This document shows positions 1 through 4,940 of a stretch of DNA of 6,965 nt, piece after piece. This DNA comes from Clostridia bacterium. Its GTDB lineage: Bacteria > Bacillota > Clostridia > Oscillospirales > CAG-272. Under the pieces are notes generated by a model. The model was given only the letters and a program-made list of their open reading frames with translations. It was not told the DNA's origin and did not search any database. Positions within the stretch are counted from its first letter, which is position 1; each line of letters opens with the position of its first letter. Location of the stretch: the NCBI GenBank assembly GCA_900770145.1, contig CAAGJL010000135.1, forward strand, positions 1-6,965, written 5' to 3'. The translations under genes were made by a program, and so were the position numbers.

Positions 1-20
1 ACACGACGCTCTTCCGATCT
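1..20 (+). other. Illumina TruSeq adapter remnant (non-genomic)
   Basis: The first 20 bases read ACACGACGCTCTTCCGATCT, identical to the 3' part of the standard Illumina TruSeq read-1 adapter. They interrupt the S1 part of the ispH-rpsA reading frame, which is open and well conserved up to base 21. The bases are therefore library-derived, left untrimmed at a contig end. The exact junction may be off by one or two bases, because the adapter read on the minus strand begins AG and a lysine codon AAG would also fit the S1 sequence there. Confidence 0.97.
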
Positions 21-1053
21 TAACGATATCTCCTGTATTTAAAGTTTTGCAATTTTCATTCAGCAATTCCGCAAAGTTTTCTTGTTCGCTCATAATTTTA
101 TGTACCTCCTTAATGATTTCCGACGGGGTGGATGCCCCGGCGACAATACCCACTTTGCGATGGGTCAATGAAAACGGTTTCACAAGGGGCAGATCAGCCC
201 ATCCCGAAATACACAGGGTATCCGGGCAGAAAGTGCGGCAGACGGCACAAAGTTTCGCCGTATTGGAGCTCTCTTTCCCGCCGATGACGATCATCCCGTC
301 GCTCTTTCCGGCAAGTTCGGCAGCTTCCGCCTGGCGTGAATCCGTAACATTACATATTGTATCAAAAAATACGGCGTTTGTACAGTGCTTTTTCAAAACT
401 TTTTGACTTTTTTTCCATTCGGACACATTTTGCGTGGTCTGAGCGACCAAAACCGGGGTTTTTCCGCCGAAATAAGGCGGATTCTGTGCAGCCAGTGCCG
501 CCTCCAACGCGTCGGAATCGGCAAACACCGCCCGCTCGCCCGCAAACCGGCTCATAAATCCTTCCACCTCCGGGTGGGTCGCCGTGCCGATACAGAGAAA
601 GGCGTACTGCCCGGCATCCGCAGAGTATGCTTCGGCAATGCGCTGAATTTTGGCGACAAAGGGGCAGGTGCAGTCCAAAACCCGGAAATACGGGTGTTCC
701 GCGCACAGGCGGGAAAGCAGGGCTTCGGCGCCCCCCGTGATGCCGTGCGCGCGCACCAGCACCGTGACCGGCGCGTGTTCCGCGGCAAGGGCAGGGAGGT
801 CGTCGGCATCCACGGAGCGCACGCCTTTTTTCTCCAGCATTTGCAGGTAATCCTCATTGTGAATGAGGTGCCCCAGCGTGAAAATCCGCTCGCCGGGGGC
901 GCGGGCGGCGATTCTTTTTTCCAGCGTTTCGGTGGCGCGGCGCACGCCGGGGCAAAAGCCCGCGTTTTTCGCCACAGTCACCTCGCACCTGCTGCTTCCG
1001 CTCATACCGTCGGCAGGGGAGAGCGCGCCGGCTTGCCTTTTGGCGCCGCTCAT
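21..1053 (-). CDS. ispH: 4-hydroxy-3-methylbut-2-enyl diphosphate reductase fused to ribosomal protein S1 (partial)
   Basis: IspH (LytB) is the last enzyme of the MEP isoprenoid pathway: a [4Fe-4S] enzyme reducing HMBPP to IPP and DMAPP in the cytosol. Reading from 1053 gives 344 codons without a stop. The three cluster cysteines are visible as C34 (GFCPGV), C130 (DCTCP) and C234 (TICNVT). Substrate-site motifs follow: HPEVEG with H160 and E162, QTT 205-207, SSN 262-264 and GAST 306-309. From about residue 321 the frame continues without a stop into MSEQENFAELL and KTLNTGDIV, which match the opening of a ribosomal protein S1 repeat, as in the clostridial IspH-S1 fusions. The rest of S1 is lost at the adapter. 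The start at 1053 has GGGGAGG upstream and overlaps the plsC stop as ATGA. A second ATG at 1005 would give a more family-typical N-terminus but has no Shine-Dalgarno sequence. Last gene of the visible operon. Confidence 0.95.
91..111 (-). promoter_or_regulatory. Possible internal ribosome binding site and start for free S1
   Basis: On the minus strand AAGGAGG (111 to 105) lies 11 bases before an in-frame ATG (93-91), exactly at the junction between the IspH and S1 parts of the fusion. The same bases encode K-E-V in the fusion, so the match may be partly accidental. If used, it would give S1 on its own in addition to the fusion protein. The surrounding 100 bases are AT-rich (31 G/C of 100 in 21-120, counted by hand), as often seen around true starts, though 361-420 in the same gene is similarly AT-rich. 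Confidence 0.4.
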
Positions 1054-1673
1054 TTGCCCGATTCCTCCCCTAAGCGGCAGATCTCGTTGTAAATCATTTG
1101 GGTAATCCGCGCGTACTCGCCGGGCTTGCCCTCCTCGTAGTGAAAATCTTCAAAGGGGATGGGCTTGCCGACCACGGCGGTAATCCGGCGGAAGAACTTC
1201 CATTTATGGTTTTTCATACCGATGTACACCGGCAGAACCTGCACTTTGGCATGCGCGGCAATCAGCCCGGCGCCGAATTTGATCGGGCACTCGCGCGGGT
1301 CGCGCTCCGGGCACCGCGTGCCCTGCGGAAACATCCCCACCGACACGCCGTTTTCCAGCATATGTACGGTCTTTTTCACGGCGCCTACGTCATTTTTGCC
1401 CCGTGCCACGGGGTAGGCGCCAAGCCAGCGGACGATGCGCCCCATCACCGGCACGCGGAACAGTTCCTCTTTCGCCATGAAATGGGGTTGCTGTCGCCTG
1501 GTGGCGGCGCAGATGACGATGGGATCCACCACCGACTGGTGGTTACTGCACACAAGATAGGGTCCCTCTTTTTTCTTCGGCTCATTTTTCATGCCCCGCA
1601 CGCGAATACGGAAGATGAAACGGATCGGCCAGAGAAAGAGAAAGTGAAAAATGGTGTAAAACACGCTTTTCAT
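1050..1673 (-). CDS. plsC: 1-acyl-sn-glycerol-3-phosphate acyltransferase (PlsC family)
   Basis: Predicted membrane-bound acyltransferase that acylates lysophosphatidic acid to phosphatidic acid, the precursor of membrane phospholipids. The 207-residue protein has the usual family length. A hydrophobic N-terminal segment (about 5-24) is followed by block I NHQSVVD (44-50; H45 and D50 are the catalytic pair), an AKEELFRVPVMG block (67-78), block III FPQGTR (115-120) and the VLPVYIG block (146-152). In the third block most relatives have FPEGTR; here Glu is replaced by Gln117 (codon CAG), a variant that may alter substrate binding. Start and stop both lie in ATGA overlaps, with cmk upstream and ispH downstream, so it is probably translationally coupled. 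A GGAGGT about 10 bases upstream of 1673 supports this start. Acyl donor (acyl-ACP, acyl-CoA or acyl-phosphate) and exact lysolipid substrate cannot be read from sequence. Confidence 0.93.
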   Translation of the reverse strand: MKSVFYTIFHFLFLWPIRFIFRIRVRGMKNEPKKKEGPYLVCSNHQSVVDPIVICAATRRQQPHFMAKEELFRVPVMGRIVRWLGAYPVARGKNDVGAVKKTVHMLENGVSVGMFPQGTRCPERDPRECPIKFGAGLIAAHAKVQVLPVYIGMKNHKWKFFRRITAVVGKPIPFEDFHYEEGKPGEYARITQMIYNEICRLGEESGK

Positions 1674-2347
1674 CGGGGCGCCACCTCCGGGCAGCGGTCA
1701 CGGATGACCGCGAGAAGCGCCTCGGTGCACTCCTCCACGTTCATCCCGGAGTTGTCAAAGGGGATGGCGTCGGGCGCTGCCACGGCAGGGGCGGTTTCTC
1801 TGGTACGGTCGTTTTCATCCCGCTCCCGCATTTCGCGCAACACGTCCTCATAGTGCACGTCCATGCCCTTTGCCCGCAGTTCCCGGGTGCGGCGCATGGC
1901 TCTGTCCTCGTCCGACGCGGTGAGAAAAATTTTGACGTCGGCGTGGGGCAGGATTACCGTGCCGATGTCGCGCCCGTCCATAATGACGCTGTTTTTTGCC
2001 GCGATGTCGCGCTGGGTGTCGAGCAGAAACGACCGCACGGCGGGGATGGCGGAAACGGCGGAGGCATACATGGAAATCTCCGGCTCGCGGATGCGGTCGC
2101 CGAGGTCCTCCCCGTTGAGAAACACGTGTTGCTCGCCGTTCACATACCGCACCTCGATCGCGATATGCGGCAGGCACGAAACGACGCCCTCGCTGTCGGT
2201 GCGGGCAATGCCGCGGCTTCTCACATAGTATCCGACCGTGCGGTAAAGCGCGCCCGTGTCCACGTAAATGATGCCGAGTTTTTTGGCAATCTCCTTGGAA
2301 ACACTGCTTTTTCCGGCTCCGCTCGGTCCGTCAATGGCAATTTGCAT
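1670..2347 (-). CDS. cmk: Cytidylate kinase (CMP/dCMP kinase)
   Basis: Transfers phosphate from ATP to CMP or dCMP, feeding CTP and dCTP pools for nucleic acids and for CDP-diacylglycerol lipid synthesis. The 225-residue length is normal for the bacterial enzyme. Visible motifs are the P-loop GPSGAGKSS (7-15), DTGALYR (30-36) at the CMP site, DGRDIGT (124-130), the lid region with RAMRRTRELR (149-158), and the C-terminal R-D-x-x-D-R-x-R block (176-183) leading to the FDNSGMNVEE segment, where most relatives read IDTS. The ATG at 2347 is preceded by GAGGAG about six bases away, inside the 3' end of the flavoprotein gene. It begins 2 bases after that gene's stop and its own TGA overlaps the plsC ATG. 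The cmk-plsC-ispH/rpsA order is well known in Clostridia. Confidence 0.97.
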   Translation of the reverse strand: MQIAIDGPSGAGKSSVSKEIAKKLGIIYVDTGALYRTVGYYVRSRGIARTDSEGVVSCLPHIAIEVRYVNGEQHVFLNGEDLGDRIREPEISMYASAVSAIPAVRSFLLDTQRDIAAKNSVIMDGRDIGTVILPHADVKIFLTASDEDRAMRRTRELRAKGMDVHYEDVLREMRERDENDRTRETAPAVAAPDAIPFDNSGMNVEECTEALLAVIRDRCPEVAPR

Positions 2348-2349
2348 AG

Positions 2350-3633
2350 TTACTCCTCACCGGGGCGCGCTGGCGCCCCATTTTCGTTTTGTACGGCGAT
2401 TGCCGCCGCCTCCCCCGCCAGTACCGCGGTGGAAAAGGCAATCTGCAGATTGAACCCGCCCGTATAGGCGTCCAGATCCAGCACCTCGCCCGCAAAATAC
2501 AGCCCGCGGCATTTTTTGGATTCCATTGTGCCGGGGCTGACCTCCGGCAGTGCCACGCCGCCCTTGGTGACGATGGCTTCGTCAATCGGGCGAAAGCCCG
2601 CAATCTCCACCGGCAGGGCTTTGAGCAAGGTCAGCATCCGGTGCCGCTCCTCTTTGGTGATAGTATTCACTTTTTTGCGGGGGTCTATGCCGGTTCTTTC
2701 CACAAACGGCGCAATCAGTTTTTGGGGCAATAAGTCCCCGCACGCGTTGAGAAAATCGCGGTTCTGATACTTTTCAAAATCCGAGAGCAGGCGGGCGTCC
2801 AACGCTTTTTCGTCCAGCGCGGGTTTGAGGTCAATGAGGGCGGTATAACGCCCCTTTTCCATCGGCGTGAGGTGCGCGGAGGCGGAAAGCACCAGGGGCC
2901 CCGTCAGCCCGAAGTGGGTGAACATCATCTCCCCGAAATCCGAAAACACCGTTTTGCCGGTGGTGTTGTCCCTGACGGTCAGCCGCACGTTTTTGAGCGA
3001 AAGCCCCTGAACGGTAGCAGAGAAGTGCCCGCTTTCCACCAGCGGAACCAGTGACGGAGTCGGGGTTTTGACAGTATGTCCCACGGCGCGGGCAAAGCGA
3101 TAGCCGTCGCCCGTGGAACCGGTGGCGGGGTAGGAAAGCCCGCCGGTCGCCACGATTACGGCGGCGGCAGGAAAGCGCTTGCCCCCGCACTGCACGCCGG
3201 TTACGGCGCCGTTTCCGGTCAGGACGGCGGTAGCGGTCTCTTTGAGAATCCGCACGCCGCACCGCCGGCACTCACGCGCCAGCGCGTCCGCCACGTCGGC
3301 GGCATGATCCGAAACCGGAAAAACGCGGTTGCCGCGTTCCACTTTCAGCGGCACGCCCAATTCCTCAAAAAACGCCTCTGTGTCCGAGGTGGAAAACCGG
3401 TTCCACGCGGAGTATAAAAATCGCGCGTTGCCGGGGATATTGGCAAAAAAGGCGTCTCTTTCACAATGATTGGTGAGATTGCAACGCCCCTTACCCGTGA
3501 TGCGCAGTTTTCTGCCGGGGCGGTCGTTTTTCTCCAGGATTGTAACATCGGCGCCAAAACGGGCGGCGGCGACTGCCGCCATCAGCCCGGCGGCGCCGCC
3601 GCCGATTACAACAATGTCCTTCCCGGTACTCAT
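2350..3633 (-). CDS. HI0933-family FAD-dependent oxidoreductase (BaiN/RdsA family)
   Basis: A 427-residue flavoprotein, normal length for the HI0933-like family. It has an N-terminal dinucleotide-binding site GGGAAG (11-16) with acidic E34 at the end of the second strand, the family signature RKLRITGKGRCN (41-52), a second nucleotide motif ATGGLSYPATGSTGDGY (162-178), TKGGV (356-360) and a C-terminal FAD-contacting block FAGEVLD (380-386) and TGGFNLQ (391-397). Family members have been given several names: aminoacetone oxidase-like, BaiN in bile-acid degraders, and more recently RdsA/YhiN, a flavin-dependent dihydrouridine synthase of 23S rRNA. Sequence alone does not choose among these. Being co-transcribed with cmk and the ribosomal S1 fusion, away from any bile-acid gene, fits an RNA-related role better (inference). 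The ATG at 3633 overlaps the regulator's TGA. No Shine-Dalgarno is visible before it, so translation probably relies on coupling. Confidence 0.9.
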   Translation of the reverse strand: MSTGKDIVVIGGGAAGLMAAVAAARFGADVTILEKNDRPGRKLRITGKGRCNLTNHCERDAFFANIPGNARFLYSAWNRFSTSDTEAFFEELGVPLKVERGNRVFPVSDHAADVADALARECRRCGVRILKETATAVLTGNGAVTGVQCGGKRFPAAAVIVATGGLSYPATGSTGDGYRFARAVGHTVKTPTPSLVPLVESGHFSATVQGLSLKNVRLTVRDNTTGKTVFSDFGEMMFTHFGLTGPLVLSASAHLTPMEKGRYTALIDLKPALDEKALDARLLSDFEKYQNRDFLNACGDLLPQKLIAPFVERTGIDPRKKVNTITKEERHRMLTLLKALPVEIAGFRPIDEAIVTKGGVALPEVSPGTMESKKCRGLYFAGEVLDLDAYTGGFNLQIAFSTAVLAGEAAAIAVQNENGAPARPGEE

Positions 3634-4493
3634 CCGTTGTTTTTGGCGTAAACGTCGTATTCGTCCCAGATTTTTTCCATTTGCGAGAGCCGCGCCGTCA
3701 CCTCGTTGTGTTTGGCGAGCGACACTGCCGCAATCATCGCGTTAATGATGGAGAGGGGAGCCACCAGCGAGTCCACAAACGACGCCATATCGCTCTTGGC
3801 GGTCAGCAGCTGGCTGGCAAGGTCGGCAAGCGGCGACTGGTTGCTGTCGGTCAGCGCCACCACGTCCGCGCCCGCGCTCTTGGCGTATTCCGCAATGCGC
3901 ACGGTGCGCTTGGAATAGCGGGGGAACGAAATGGCAATCAGCACGTCCTCTTTGCCGATGTTGAGAATCTGCTCAAACATCTCGCTGCCGGAGGTGCCGT
4001 CCACAAAATGTGCGTTGTCGAAAATCATGCGGAAGTTGAAGGTCAGAAATCTTGCCAGCGCCGCGGAGGAGCGAAGCCCTAAAATATAGATATGCCGGGC
4101 ATTGGTGATTTTATCCACCGCGTCGGAAAAAGCCTGTCTGTCCAGTTCCTCCAGCGTGTGACGGATCATATCCGCGTCGCCGTTGAGAATTTTGTCGGGC
4201 AGGTTTTCTTTGGTCATGCGGTTGTCTGCCACGTCGATGCGCTGGGCGGCGGTGAGGTTGGTGCGCGCCAGCTCCTGCAGAACCCGTTGCAGATCCGGAT
4301 AGCCGTCATAGCCCAGCTCGTCGGCAAAGCGCACGACAGTGGATTCCGAAACGCCGGTCGCCTCCCCCAGTTTTGCCGCAGTCATATATGCCGCGCGATC
4401 ATACCGTTCCGTAATATAATTGCCGATGCGTTTTTGCCCCTTGGAAAAGGTGGGCATTTGCTCTTTGATCTGTTGTAACAGGTTTTGTTTCAT
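3630..4493 (-). CDS. MurR/RpiR family transcriptional regulator (HTH + SIS domains)
   Basis: A 287-residue regulator of the usual RpiR architecture. The N-terminal winged-helix HTH_6 domain (about 1-77) includes MTAAKLGEATGVSESTVVRFADELGY-type recognition residues (37-62), the standard 'SxxTVxRFxxxLGY' pattern. The C-terminal SIS domain (about 128-255) contains the strand HIYILGLRSSA (134-144) and SFPRYSKRT (189-197), where family members bind a phosphosugar. No sugar-catabolism or amino-sugar gene lies nearby to suggest the ligand. It is the first gene of the minus-strand operon, with the flavoprotein gene overlapping its stop (ATGA). The ATG at 4493 is preceded by a purine-rich AGGGGG about seven bases away. 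Promoter and three CCTGCA repeats lie upstream, consistent with autoregulation (inference). Confidence 0.93.
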   Translation of the reverse strand: MKQNLLQQIKEQMPTFSKGQKRIGNYITERYDRAAYMTAAKLGEATGVSESTVVRFADELGYDGYPDLQRVLQELARTNLTAAQRIDVADNRMTKENLPDKILNGDADMIRHTLEELDRQAFSDAVDKITNARHIYILGLRSSAALARFLTFNFRMIFDNAHFVDGTSGSEMFEQILNIGKEDVLIAISFPRYSKRTVRIAEYAKSAGADVVALTDSNQSPLADLASQLLTAKSDMASFVDSLVAPLSIINAMIAAVSLAKHNEVTARLSQMEKIWDEYDVYAKNNG

Positions 4494-4571
4494 ATTTTCC
4501 CCCTGCTTCGCGCGGTGTCTTCGCGGAGTCTACATTTTATTTATATACGTGTTTTGTCGCCGTCAGGCGCA

Positions 4572-4621
4572 CCTGCAACAATTATAGTGTATTTCCTGCA
4601 AAAAGTCAAGCAAAACCTGCA
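4572..4621 (-). repeat. Three CCTGCA direct repeats across the rpiR promoter (candidate operator)
   Basis: Plus-strand CCTGCA occurs at 4572-4577, 4595-4600 and 4616-4621, with starts 23 and 21 bases apart. The first two extend to CCTGCAA. They lie at the predicted start site, in the -10/-35 spacer and just upstream of -35. About two helical turns between copies would place all three on one face of the DNA. A role as binding sites, for the RpiR-type protein or another factor, is inferred. Confidence 0.45.
4581..4609 (-). promoter_or_regulatory. Sigma-A-type promoter of the rpiR-flavoprotein-cmk-plsC-ispH operon
   Basis: On the minus strand TTGACT (4609-4604) and a perfect TATAAT (4586-4581) are separated by exactly 17 bases. 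Transcription should begin near 4574, leaving a leader of about 80 bases before the regulator ATG at 4493. No other convincing promoter was seen inside the operon. The leader contains a 7-base direct repeat (CTTCGCG on the plus strand, 4506-4512 and 4519-4525) but no terminator. Confidence 0.8.
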
Positions 4622-4650
4622 TAATGATGAAATTGTGATTGTTTTCGGCT

Positions 4651-4664
4651 ATTTTGACCAAAAT
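4651..4664. repeat. Palindrome in the divergent intergenic region
   Basis: ATTTTGACCAAAAT has six-base arms (ATTTTG / CAAAAT) around a two-base centre. It lies about 40 bases upstream of the rpiR promoter -35 and 50 bases upstream of the permease promoter -35, so a regulator bound there could affect either. It could also be chance in this AT-rich stretch. Confidence 0.35.
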
Positions 4665-4712
4665 GTGACGGGATTTTTTGTTGCTTTTCTATCTCCCGAA
4701 TTTCCGAAAAGT

Positions 4713-4724
4713 GGTTTACAAACC
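4713..4724. promoter_or_regulatory. Palindrome overlapping the permease promoter -35 (candidate operator)
   Basis: GGTTTACAAACC has five-base arms around an AC centre and completely contains the TTTACA -35 box (4715-4720). A protein bound here would block RNA polymerase. CCGAA also recurs around it at 4696, 4704 and 4723. The binding factor is unknown. Confidence 0.4.
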
Positions 4725-4743
4725 GAAACCGATGTGCTATAAT
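4715..4743 (+). promoter_or_regulatory. Sigma-A-type promoter of the nucleobase permease
   Basis: TTTACA (4715-4720) and a perfect TATAAT (4738-4743) are separated by 17 bases. Transcription should start near 4750, about 190 bases before the permease ATG, giving a long leader that holds an intrinsic terminator. Confidence 0.82.
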
Positions 4744-4753
4744 AGCGGTCGGA

Positions 4754-4810
4754 ATGTTTGAGAGACACTACACGGCAGATGCGTATGGTGAGCGCAAACC
4801 CTATACATAA
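4754..4810 (+). CDS. Possible 18-residue leader peptide
   Basis: An ATG a few bases after the predicted transcription start opens MFERHYTADAYGERKPYT followed by TAA (4808-4810), ending 10 bases before the terminator hairpin. It contains three Tyr, two Arg and two Thr. No Shine-Dalgarno is possible with so short a leader, so translation would have to be leaderless. An 18-codon open frame is common by chance, so this is listed only because of its position within a likely attenuator. Confidence 0.2.
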   Translation: MFERHYTADAYGERKPYT

Positions 4811-4820
4811 CGATACGCAC

Positions 4821-4858
4821 GCCCGCAGAAAGTTTCTCCTTTCGCGGGGGCTTTTTTT
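4821..4858 (+). terminator. Intrinsic terminator within the permease leader
   Basis: The 5' arm GCCCGCAGAAAG (4821-4832) pairs with CTTTCGC plus GGGGGC (4839-4851) around the loop TTTCTC, with one bulged A and two bulged or shifted G, followed by seven T (4852-4858). It lies after the permease promoter and before its gene, so transcription of the permease needs readthrough. Confidence 0.8.
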
Positions 4859-4940
4859 ATGCAGAAAGATAAAAGAAACAACCCACGGGTAAGAGGCGGC
4901 ATTCCGACCCCGAACACAAAAATACACGGAGGAAACCAAA

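Larger units (their letters stand above)
4750..4858 (+). ncRNA. Structured leader RNA / attenuator upstream of the permease (class not recognised)
   Basis: About 110 bases run from the predicted start site to a terminator T-run, followed by 82 more leader bases before the permease. A 7-base-pair stem TGCGTAT (4780-4786) / ATACGCA (4813-4819) is flanked by GGC (4774-4776) / GCC (4821-4823). Further out GAGAGAC (4760-4766) can pair with GTTTCTC (4832-4838), with one G-U pair. The outer pairings use the 5' arm and loop of the terminator hairpin, so this fold and the terminator exclude each other. This is the expected layout of an attenuator or riboswitch. I compared it by eye with purine, PyrR-site, guanidine, ZTP, c-di-GMP and T-box patterns and saw no convincing match. 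Alternatively it encodes a roughly 100-base small RNA with leaky termination. Confidence 0.55.

Noticed and set aside
1003..1005. Alternative ispH start at the second ATG
   Set aside because: It would give a more typical N-terminal length but lacks a Shine-Dalgarno, whereas 1053 has GGGGAGG and an ATGA overlap with plsC.
385..1092. Long plus-strand open frames opposite ispH and plsC (also 1098-1853 and 1853-2467)
   Set aside because: They lie antisense to well-conserved IspH, PlsC and Cmk frames, show no domain or start signal, and follow from the high GC content that suppresses stop codons.
4506..4525. CTTCGCG direct repeat in the rpiR leader as an operator
   Set aside because: Only two 7-base copies in GC-rich sequence, 13 bases apart with no symmetry; weaker than the CCTGCA repeats.
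4750..4858. Purine riboswitch, PyrR binding site, T-box or GEMM (c-di-GMP) element in the permease leader
   Set aside because: A short GCAAACC stretch resembles part of GEMM and GAGAGAC recalls a PyrR loop, but the remaining conserved cores and stems are absent by eye.
4884..4915. Second hairpin between the terminator and the permease start (GGGT...ACCC with inner CGG/CCG)
   Set aside because: The pairing is short with a six-base one-sided loop and no T-run; it does not cover the Shine-Dalgarno, so it is not convincing.
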